64,000 bases of DNA. Source: Methanomassiliicoccales archaeon (lineage in GTDB: Archaea > Thermoplasmatota > Thermoplasmata > Methanomassiliicoccales > UBA472). The DNA lies in contig JAPKYK010000001.1 in NCBI GenBank assembly GCA_026394395.1, positions 1 to 64,000 on the forward strand, given 5' to 3'. Shown in pieces: positions 58,801 to 64,000 of this stretch. Both the position numbers and the translations under genes were made by a program. Below the pieces are notes generated by a model, which ran no database searches, was not told the origin of the DNA, and saw only the letters and a program-made list of their open reading frames with translations. The stretch's first letter is position 1; the number at the start of each line of letters is the position of its first letter.

Positions 58801-59319
58801 CCCTCCTACGCCGCCTCACTGGCGTACGTCAGTGCGGAGGACACCGATGGCAGCTCCTATATCTACACCGTAGAGCTGACCAACGACGGCAACGTCAAGG
58901 ACACTTACACCGTGACCATCGGCAACCAGGAGGCCCTGGAGGCCCTGGGTTGGGAGGCCAAGCTGGTGAACACAACTAGCCTGGTGGACTCGCTGTCGTT
59001 GACCGTGGCGGCCGACTATATCAAGGAGATCCAGGTATCCCTGGTACCCATCAGGGAGAACCCCAGCCCCTCGGTGAGCGTGCAGATCGTGGCCGTGTCG
59101 AGCGGGGACAGCTCTTCCATAACCGTCATGGACATGGAACCGGAGTTCGCCGGGTTCAGCTCTCTCGGAGGCCTGACCATCAGCGGCGACGGCGTCTCGG
59201 ACAGCACGCCGGCGCCGGGCGATGATACTATCATCCTGTTAGGGGTGATGGTGACGCTCATGGTGCTGATCTTCGTCATCAGCGTGCAGAAGGGGGTGTT
59301 CTCACGAAGAAAGCGCTGA
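52822..59319 (+). CDS. aglB: Giant oligosaccharyltransferase AglB with repeat-rich surface tail
   Basis: About 2165 aa, more than twice a normal AglB. GAGGAGAT fits the ATG at 52822. Residues 30-540 hold the multi-spanning GT-C domain with SDSYYHMR (first acidic motif) and NADHDAMV (second). WWDYG, the acceptor-binding motif, lies at about 600. From about 920 to 1880 there are repeated beta-sandwich units of the carboxypeptidase-regulatory/CNA-B type (G.V...G.......V......G........TD..G.Y). Two units resembling NEW3-type folds follow (about 1885-2100), then a final membrane helix and RRKR. Many N-X-S/T sites lie in the tail. It attaches N-glycans outside the membrane; the tail may form a stalk or S-layer part. 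Confidence 0.92.
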   Translation: MATKQEGSSLPTEKQRLASLSNFSQNLSNSWIGRNWQTVLVLAMLVFLALFVRSYFAYSTSVDNGYLVSGGSDSYYHMRVINHAVATGDHLVYDNMLNYPWGMRNPRPPLYDWSVAVFGMVLSTLTGLAITDAIGLSLVFSTAVWGALTVIPVYMLGKAAFGKKAGMLGAFIFALMAGHIERTVLSNADHDAMVLFFVVFAFYFLLRSLQSVNGSQWVTSWKERKAIGSGLKGYLGTNQASLIYAALGGMSMAAVALIWTGYTYLLIIIFVYFIVQLLVDRFRNADSMGVLFTIIAFFGTAFLVMAPTYVSLNLVNTWFDTPVFLFIVAVVGGLMFVVTRDYPWTLVLPVLAAITVATLAVLSVLSPSLFESIITGQGYLVKSKLYSTISEAQAPNFSTLAMSFGMVTFWLSLIGIFWAAIKIPKNISPYFIFVVVWVGVSIYMASSAARFVFNASPAFAISAGWVLGMIIERLKFDEMIRSLRADHGGFFKTIRQSVKLKHVLGALFIVMMILVPNVWYALDASIPSNTKTGYDMQIYTAIPDFMKPSDYDTKNGTYWYLGAFTYGMTETNEYWPVAWKWFSEQDSNITTAVDRPAFLSWWDYGFEAIEEGAHPSVADNFQNGYAFAGSFLMCQTEDGAIALLIVRCVEGYISSHDTSTYDQIISTMQSYGVNTERFVDIINHPANYKEEILANPSVYGEYDSDLSDNNAMYAATRVELCNLDQETLVLLYNDVREITGNDIGYISVDSRLFPFSATSSNIFYAPAKLADQRLDDSGYPYDYYTIYAVDYYGNKIALNNVTSSDYIVNYEIDYTEAFYNTMLYRTFMGYGPSDVGQTEQGIPGISGSLKSDSSMQGWNMTNFRMVYRTAYYNPFPSEDVANHTDAWRAVSYEEAIKLYYQIYYGEITGTVDLSSSSLYSGVVFLQYYDGAIIQGTAVSETGEPMSDLWVTVYDEYGIPHQVVKTDENGHYNLIAPFGQTTVVFSYGDLDATQLVGTELYSTTITITYDQAMRVETDANKDGQLDYLIDLDAVITAATLDGQVYLDVDGNGKYSATTDQVLVGATVTFENETAGYSVETITTENGYELLGVTPMNGTISVEYNGHVFDEKTVTAVADDTVTTDLYVEPASITGVAYLSDGSVANGVNITLVDQISGGSSLVTTNASGGYSFENLLPGNYTIQAPDGSVVKNADLVLAEGDDLELDLVLYESMRLSGIVSSDGQAISNAMIGLTGDQGTVWVLSDSRGRYSAVIPKGNVTVYATATVGGTEVVYLAKVLATDNLTLNLQLGTAVILEGTVQYSGSAVSGATVQLRSVSTGAIFNAVTNSSSGFRAVLPSGLYFGYMYYLSRSYWGDINLNASVSSTFNLISSATISGTAWYDEDANGAVSSGEALANVRVTIKDSVGREVSVLTDSDGRYSFVMPTSKSYTLTAVKDGYETLYKSYSPLIVSMSTDLNMVATERQVSGSISETMSGMTVVFTADSDSAISKTTTTAADGSFYVDLSPGDYTVEVDQNVTAGDGSVRYQTLKPLDLTVSIGQDPEALSVEIVERYLVAGTVSPSGTVSMVFDGMDITSVSTTSAYSVYLQEGNYSLYVRVDNSSQRSAYLGRVLVSGPMTLDVAAETAYQTIISVSLGNSVRASVNVAVDLDGAYYNVSTSSTGRVTVVLAPGDYTAFVAHHTIGTINSVETYVVYKAQTNFTVANSLNSVAVTTTISLDNATVEGLTLSSGTAIAASIQFQATSEAAMDLTVDAPLGNYSVQLAPGNYSVYALSADSSKAFLGTLIIDQPGTYTYDMDLVKALRLSGVTFANDEGSSAELIATGEEAYAFSSDADGSYEVYLPAGTYALSAQTTTTEAGVAVTYLGQVDVVLEDVTTKGVTMEKVVSQSVDISWDSTQKATLSAGETAIYTIRVVNKGNVEDTFAITSSSTGWTIVLSETEVTVGYGSTNSQVITVQITPSSTVKVSHSSITIKATSTTNSSVYDSASIDAIIRPSYAASLAYVSAEDTDGSSYIYTVELTNDGNVKDTYTVTIGNQEALEALGWEAKLVNTTSLVDSLSLTVAADYIKEIQVSLVPIRENPSPSVSVQIVAVSSGDSSSITVMDMEPEFAGFSSLGGLTISGDGVSDSTPAPGDDTIILLGVMVTLMVLIFVISVQKGVFSRRKR

Positions 59320-59858
59320 TGTTCCTGCTGGTGGCCTGCCTGCTCCTGAGCGCCGTGCCCATGGTCCAGGCCACCGATGGTTACAACCCCCTGCACACCC
59401 AGCTCGACGGCCCCATGGTGATCTGTGCGGAGGACAAGCAGATGTACATCCTGACCATGGTCGGGGGGCCGGCCGAGGCCGGTGTGGGCAACTATTCATA
59501 CAAGGCCGAGGTGAGCGGGGACGCCACGATCACGCCCTCCAGCGGAGGCCCCAAGACCTCCGGGAGGTTCTACCTCAACTTGACCGCGCCCGCGAACACG
59601 GGAAAGCTCACCATAACCATCACCTGCAAGTCGGTGGGGACCCTGCAGACCGTGAGCAGCGTGATCGAATACAAGGTGACCGTGGTGGAGCCGGTCCTGC
59701 TCCGGGCCACCGTCACGAACACCGGCAACATGAACGCCACCGGGGTGCCGCTGACGATGCAGCTCTATCAGGACGAGGCCTGGACCACCTACTACAGCAC
59801 CACCATCGACGTGGACGCCGGCGGGTCCAGACCGGCCAAGGGCAAGAAGAAGCGCTGA
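59319..59858 (+). CDS. Small secreted protein coupled to aglB
   Basis: A 179-aa protein whose ATG overlaps the aglB stop (TGATG). A signal peptide is seen at residues 1-18 (FLLVACLLLSAVPMVQA). The body is beta-rich and ends with a CARDB-like start (VLLRATVTNTGNMNATGVPLTMQLY), which stops after DVDAGGS and runs straight into RPAKGKKKR. The expected rest of the domain and a C-terminal membrane helix before the basic end are missing, so an internal deletion is likely. It could be a surface partner of the AglB tail. Confidence 0.65.
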   Translation: MFLLVACLLLSAVPMVQATDGYNPLHTQLDGPMVICAEDKQMYILTMVGGPAEAGVGNYSYKAEVSGDATITPSSGGPKTSGRFYLNLTAPANTGKLTITITCKSVGTLQTVSSVIEYKVTVVEPVLLRATVTNTGNMNATGVPLTMQLYQDEAWTTYYSTTIDVDAGGSRPAKGKKKR

Positions 59859-59864
59859 AACCCC

Positions 59865-60485
59865 TTATTTCAACCTCTTTTCCAGGTCGACCATCCGGCC
59901 CTGCAGCCTTTCTATGGACACGGAGACGGCGACGTCGCCCCGGGTCTTCTCCAGGACCGACCGGGCGATGTCCTGCTTGCGCCGGATGGAAACTATGGCG
60001 TCAGGGTAATCGAAGCGCAGGATGACCAGGAAGAGCTCCTCCATGATGTCCAGGTACCTCTCCGCCGCGGGAGGGTCCCCCCGCCGCAGAGCTTCTAGAG
60101 CGAACCTCCTCAGCTCGCCGATGGTGTCGGCCATGCCCATGAGGTAGGCGGTTCCAGGCATGCTCAGCTGCTCGGGGTCCGGGAGCTCCCGCATTTTGAC
60201 TATAGCGTCTAGAATGGCCGCCTCGGCCACCTCTTGCAGGGCGTCCTGGACGATGCCGGAATACCAGATGTCCACGTGCTCCGAGAGGATGCTCTTGAGC
60301 TTGTGCGCTTCGTCGATCGCCTCTTCCAAAAGGGGCTCTCCGTCCACGCCCTTGTGCATCCCGTGGACCACGCCAGAGGACATGCGTATGAGGGCCCGCG
60401 AGGATTTGATGGCTATCTCCCTAACGGTGTCCTTCTCCTCCAGAGAGTCCTGTATCCTTTGGGCGATCTGCCCCAGGTTCTGCAT
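59865..60485 (-). CDS. Translin-family protein
   Basis: A 206-aa all-helical protein. Start region AIKSSRALIRMSSGVVHGMHKG, the YSGIVQDALQEVAEAAIL helix, and GDPPAAERYLDIMEELFLVILRFDYPDAIVSIRRKQDIARSVLEKTRGDVAVS match archaeal translins, which bind or process small RNA and single-stranded DNA as octamers. Confidence 0.88.
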   Translation of the reverse strand: MQNLGQIAQRIQDSLEEKDTVREIAIKSSRALIRMSSGVVHGMHKGVDGEPLLEEAIDEAHKLKSILSEHVDIWYSGIVQDALQEVAEAAILDAIVKMRELPDPEQLSMPGTAYLMGMADTIGELRRFALEALRRGDPPAAERYLDIMEELFLVILRFDYPDAIVSIRRKQDIARSVLEKTRGDVAVSVSIERLQGRMVDLEKRLK

Positions 60486-60517
60486 GAGAGGAGATTGGGG
60501 CGGGGATATATGAAAGC

Positions 60518-61840
60518 TCAGCCCCGGACCTGGCGCATGTGCTCCACCCGCTTGCGCACCAGCTCCCTCTTCCCTATGTCGTGGCGCACGAAGACGTCTC
60601 CCTGGACGTGAGCGAGCCCGGCCTCGCAGATGGCCTCGGCCTCCTCGATGGTGTCGGCCACGCCGACCATGCCCAGGGACCTGGAGGAGGTCGTTAGAAT
60701 TTTACCGTCCTTCTGGTCCACCGCCGCATAATAGAGGGTAGCCCCGGCTTTAGTGATCCCCTTCTCGTCCACGGTGACCGGCACGCCGACCTTGGGCTCC
60801 GTGCCGTAGCCGGCCGGGACCACGTACTTGCAGACCGTGGCCTTGCGCTGGAACGGCACGTTCGCGCCGAGGCGCCCGTCGGCCACCGCCTGGCAGACGT
60901 CCAGAAAGCCGTTATCCATGAGCGTCAGCACGTTCATGGCCTCCGGGTCACCGAAGCGGGCGTTGAACTCGATGACCTTCGGCCCGTCCTTGGTCAGCAT
61001 GAACTGTCCGTAAAGCACGCCGCGGTAGGGCGCGCCCTCCTCCCTGATGGCCGTCACAGTACGCTGCACGATGTCCTCGGCCGCCTTCCGGTCCTGTTCA
61101 CTTACGAACGGAAGCAGATGGTCGGCGTTGGTATACGAGCCCATCCCGCCGGTGTTCGGACCGACGTCCCCGTCGTAGGCCCGTTTGTGGTCTTGTACCA
61201 AAGGCATCCCCCGCACCGTACGTCCGTCGCAGAAGGCCTGCAGGGTGAACTCTTCCCCTACCAGGCGCTCCTCCAGAACCACCCCGGCGCCGCCGATGCG
61301 GTGGTCCAAGACCTCCCTGACATAATCGAGCACCTCTTCCTTCCCTTTCAGATGCTCGCCCTCGACCTTGACCCCCTTGCCCCCGGTGAGGCCCTCTGGC
61401 TTGACCACCAGTTCGCCTGGAAAATCATTGACGAAGGTTCGGGCGGACTCCAGGTCCTGGAACGTCCCGAATTCCACGTTGCCGGGGACTCGGTGCTTCT
61501 TAAGCAGGCGGCGGGAAAAGCGCTTGGACGTCTCCAACCGAGCCGCGGCCCGGGTGGGACCGACGCAGCCGATGCCCTTGCTGACCAGCGAGTCGACCAG
61601 AGCAACCTCCAACGGAGCCTCGGGACCGATCACCGCCAGCTCTACGCCGGTGCTCACGGCGAACTCCGTGACCTTGGGCACGTCCGTCTCCTTGAGCAGC
61701 CGGGTCTCCACGGCGGCGCGGGCGATGCCCGGGTTCATGTTCTTCATGGCCGAATATACGACGGCATCGTCCCTCAGCAACGCTTCGACGATGGCGTGCT
61801 CCCGGCCCCCGCCGCCCACCACCAGCACCTTGGTCCTCAT
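60518..61840 (-). CDS. purD: Phosphoribosylamine-glycine ligase
   Basis: The 440-aa GAR synthetase, second step of purine synthesis. VLVVGGGGREHAIVEALLRD opens the N-domain; ATP-grasp segments include LVVKPEGLTGGKGVKVE and VIEFNARFGDPEAMNVL. The C-terminal domain is complete. Convergent neighbours are translin and, upstream, hypB. Confidence 0.95.
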   Translation of the reverse strand: MRTKVLVVGGGGREHAIVEALLRDDAVVYSAMKNMNPGIARAAVETRLLKETDVPKVTEFAVSTGVELAVIGPEAPLEVALVDSLVSKGIGCVGPTRAAARLETSKRFSRRLLKKHRVPGNVEFGTFQDLESARTFVNDFPGELVVKPEGLTGGKGVKVEGEHLKGKEEVLDYVREVLDHRIGGAGVVLEERLVGEEFTLQAFCDGRTVRGMPLVQDHKRAYDGDVGPNTGGMGSYTNADHLLPFVSEQDRKAAEDIVQRTVTAIREEGAPYRGVLYGQFMLTKDGPKVIEFNARFGDPEAMNVLTLMDNGFLDVCQAVADGRLGANVPFQRKATVCKYVVPAGYGTEPKVGVPVTVDEKGITKAGATLYYAAVDQKDGKILTTSSRSLGMVGVADTIEEAEAICEAGLAHVQGDVFVRHDIGKRELVRKRVEHMRQVRG

Positions 61841-61882
61841 GTGAACGGGAGATTGGCGCGGTCGCTAATAAACAATTGGAGC

Positions 61883-62533
61883 TCAGCTTAGAACACGGTC
61901 CACCAGGTCTTCCAAGCCCTCGCCGGTGCGCACGCTGACCGGCAGGAGCTCCTTACCCCCGGAAAGCTTGCGGTAGTCGGCCTTGACCCGTTCCACGTCG
62001 ATCTCCATGTAGGCGGCCAGGTCCATCTTGTTTATTACCGCGACGTCCGCCCCCTGGAATATCATAGGGTGCTTGCGCACCATGTCGTCGCCCTCGGTGA
62101 CCGATATGACCACCATGCGCTGGTCGGTGCCCAGGGGAAAATCCGCCGGGCACACGAGGTTCCCAACGTTCTCCACGAATAGGAAGTCAATCCCGCTAAG
62201 GTCGATGTCGTCCAAGGCGTGGTCCAGAAGGTGAGCGTCCAAGTGGCACTCCTTGCCGGTGTTAAGATTGTAGGCTTTCACACCTGCGGCCTGGAAGCGG
62301 TCGTAGTCATCCTGCCCGGTGACGTCGCCGGCGATGGCGGCCACGCGCAGCCCCCGATCCATGAGCACCCGGGCCAGTTTAATGATCAGGGCGGTCTTTC
62401 CCGCTCCGGTGGTGCCCATGACGTCCACCGACCTGATGCCGGAGGAACGAAGCTTCTGCAGGTTGTGCTCGGCCAAGTGCCTGTTCTCAGCCAGCACGTC
62501 CGTCTCCATGCTAATGTGAGTGATCTTGTGCAC
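61883..62533 (-). CDS. hypB: Hydrogenase nickel incorporation GTPase HypB
   Basis: A 216-aa GTPase from a GTG at 62533 (MHKI in place). Walker A is GTTGAGKTALI; the metal site is GKECHLDAHLL (Cys and His between GTPase domains); VENVGNLVCPADFPLG and INKMDLA follow. The N-terminus lacks a His-rich stretch or CxxCGC motif. It implies a [NiFe] hydrogenase in the genome. No hypA is adjacent. Confidence 0.94.
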   Translation of the reverse strand: MHKITHISMETDVLAENRHLAEHNLQKLRSSGIRSVDVMGTTGAGKTALIIKLARVLMDRGLRVAAIAGDVTGQDDYDRFQAAGVKAYNLNTGKECHLDAHLLDHALDDIDLSGIDFLFVENVGNLVCPADFPLGTDQRMVVISVTEGDDMVRKHPMIFQGADVAVINKMDLAAYMEIDVERVKADYRKLSGGKELLPVSVRTGEGLEDLVDRVLS

Positions 62534-62672
62534 GGGAGCGGATTTTACCTCCTCCGTTAATAACTTTCCCTAGAACGTTTCTGTACCTGTTGCGGTCCTC
62601 TCCCCTCGATATCGGTGCCGTTTAGGTCGGAATTCATATGGACGAGGCTATTTTTCAGGTGTTTTATCGAAT

Positions 62673-62742
62673 AACTTATAAGTAATGTCACGCAAATATG
62701 TTTCTTCAACCAGCTAAAGGTCCCGACAGGTGGATGGGACCT
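62673..62742 (+). promoter_or_regulatory. TATA box and leader hairpin of the right-end surface gene
   Basis: AACTTATAAGTAA at 62673-62685 is a strong TATA box. AGGTCCC (62718-62724) pairs with GGGACCT (62736-62742) in the short leader, and AAGGGGG follows before the ATG at 62758. The rest of 62534-62672 carries the hypB promoter region and nothing else I can see. Confidence 0.5.
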
Positions 62743-62757
62743 ATAAGGGGGATTCTA

Positions 62758-64000
62758 ATGGATAATCGAAGTACTGTGCAAAGTAATATGAATTACAAAT
62801 TGGCTAAAAGGGTTGCCTTGTGTATTGGTATACTGGCGTTCGCCCTGGTCTTGCTCCTTTTCTTGGGAGCCGGACATGCCAGCGCTACTGATGTTCCTTC
62901 TGGCGATATGACCACTGATACGGTCTGGGCGTCTAATAGCACTTATGATCTGACCGGGACTGTGAACGTAATTGCCAATCTGACGGTCCAAGAGAACGTC
63001 ACCGTGAACATGCATGGCTATGACATAAACGTCTACGGTTCCATGGTCGTAAACGGTGCGGCGGACAACTGGACCATCTTTGATGGTGGCGTATTTGGGT
63101 CAACATACTTTTATGATGGCTCCTCCGGTTCCATAAACTACGCCATGATGGGAAACGCATATTGTGCGCTTGGCATCTATTCCACGTCCGTATCTGTCTC
63201 TAATCTTCAGGTTTACGATTCTTACTACGGACTGGGATATGAGTTCTCTGGGTCAGAGCGGGATATAGCGTTGACGATTACCAATTTGGACGTAAACGAC
63301 GTCACCTATGGCATGTATGCCCAGAACTACAACGGAAGTCTGGATGTGACCATAAACGGAATAATTGCTAACTACACATCCTATCCGATCGAGGTCTATG
63401 CCTGGGATCCTAACTCCACAGGAAGGTTGGACCTGACCGTAACCGACGGCGACTTTATGAATATATATGATTACATAGACATCGAAGCCGACGTCGTTGG
63501 TAACATCGAGTTCAATGGTTGTAACTTCTATAATTTCTACAACAACGATGCCTTGTACATATATGACAACTATGGGGACATGAGCCTGGTCATAGACGGT
63601 GCGGTCTTCGATTATATTTATGGCGATGCCATATATGTCGAGTCGGATGCGCTGGTCGATGTTCAAGTCACCAACTCGGTATTCATCGATGTCGCTGGAT
63701 ATGGGTTGAATCTGTACTCTGAACAGGGCGACATGAACTTCGTCATGAACAACGTAACGATGACGGATGTCGGTGCGTATTACTATTGTGGTGGCTTCGA
63801 TGTCACAGCTGACAATGGCAGCATAATTGCGAGCCTGACCGATGTCCACATAGACTACTCCTGGTGGATCGGAGGGTGGTATGCGTATAACGATGACGGT
63901 ACCGCCAAGGTAAACGTATCGATAACGGATTCCACCTTCAACAACACTGAATATGGGCTTTATATCGTTGGGGAAGCAAGTGGCGATATCTCAGTCACCA
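62758..64000 (+). CDS. Secreted repeat protein (beta-helix-like surface protein), partial
   Basis: An open frame of 414 codons that runs off the right edge. After a basic N-terminus (NYKLAKR) a long hydrophobic stretch ends in AGHASAT, a signal peptide. The mature part begins with the pattern DLTGTVNVIANLTVQENVTVNMHGYDINVYGSMVVNG, typical of adhesin-like parallel beta-helix domains, and continues as irregular repeats of about 20-25 residues rich in Asn, Asp, Tyr and Val. N-X-S/T sites are common. Codon use is AT-richer than the core. Function in surface structure or adhesion is likely. Confidence 0.75.
   Translation, partial: MDNRSTVQSNMNYKLAKRVALCIGILAFALVLLLFLGAGHASATDVPSGDMTTDTVWASNSTYDLTGTVNVIANLTVQENVTVNMHGYDINVYGSMVVNGAADNWTIFDGGVFGSTYFYDGSSGSINYAMMGNAYCALGIYSTSVSVSNLQVYDSYYGLGYEFSGSERDIALTITNLDVNDVTYGMYAQNYNGSLDVTINGIIANYTSYPIEVYAWDPNSTGRLDLTVTDGDFMNIYDYIDIEADVVGNIEFNGCNFYNFYNNDALYIYDNYGDMSLVIDGAVFDYIYGDAIYVESDALVDVQVTNSVFIDVAGYGLNLYSEQGDMNFVMNNVTMTDVGAYYYCGGFDVTADNGSIIASLTDVHIDYSWWIGGWYAYNDDGTAKVNVSITDSTFNNTEYGLYIVGEASGDISVT

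Overview
The window reads as archaeal chromosome. It carries archaeal RNA polymerase genes (rpoH, an unsplit rpoB, rpoA1, rpoA2), TBP, a NusA of two KH domains, Spt5, SecE, aEF1B, an Orc1/Cdc6 protein, PriL, AglB, a two-subunit GMP synthase, PAC2 and translin proteins, and tandem ftsZ genes. An unsplit rpoB, GC-rich housekeeping genes and the loss of synteny after nusA fit Thermoplasmatota, and a Methanomassiliicoccales-like lineage is my best guess (inference). The core has strong G/C third-position bias. The left 6.1 kb and the last 1.3 kb are clearly more AT-rich and look acquired or accessory.

Layout. 1-6.1 kb is an accessory island: a PIN-type protein cut by the window edge with a two-domain antitoxin-like partner, a DNA methyltransferase fused to an Mrr-like nuclease domain, a winged-helix protein, a second methyltransferase, an AbrB protein overlapping a transposase remnant, and a DDE transposase with a SWIM zinc finger. 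6.1-24 kb is housekeeping: purE, the two GMP synthase subunits, small membrane and RNA-related proteins, a riboflavin-type reductase, rtcA, a Ca2+-type P-ATPase, a CPA2 antiporter with a long leader, tRNA-Gly, asnS, an M20 peptidase and gcvT. 24-32 kb holds orc1/cdc6, the L12-L10-L1 and L11-Spt5-SecE-FtsZ genes, a small XRE regulator and a second ftsZ. 32-41 kb holds acylphosphatase, a TatD-like protein, TBP, a ribbon-helix-helix regulator with a third ftsZ-family gene, trmJ, truA, an AK6-type kinase, a CDP-alcohol phosphotransferase, priL, a radical SAM protein, and EF1B with a small zinc finger protein. 41.4-42 kb holds a candidate structured RNA and a tRNA-Lys interrupted by two introns. 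42-51 kb is the RNA polymerase operon. 51-63 kb holds a radical SAM protein, pyrF, a giant AglB with a long surface tail and a small secreted companion, translin, purD and hypB. The right end enters a secreted repeat protein.

Most striking points. The tRNA-Lys(UUU) has no intron in its anticodon loop; instead it carries a 30-nt insert in the D loop with textbook bulge-helix-bulge geometry and a 30-nt insert in the T loop with a near-canonical one. AglB (about 2165 aa) carries its own repeat-rich extracellular stalk. Two small regulators next to ftsZ genes have well-defined operators: four dyads on a 21-bp period in front of the XRE gene, and two TGTCNGACA palindromes 22 bp apart in front of the RHH-ftsZ3 pair. 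All calls come from reading the sequence; no database search was run.
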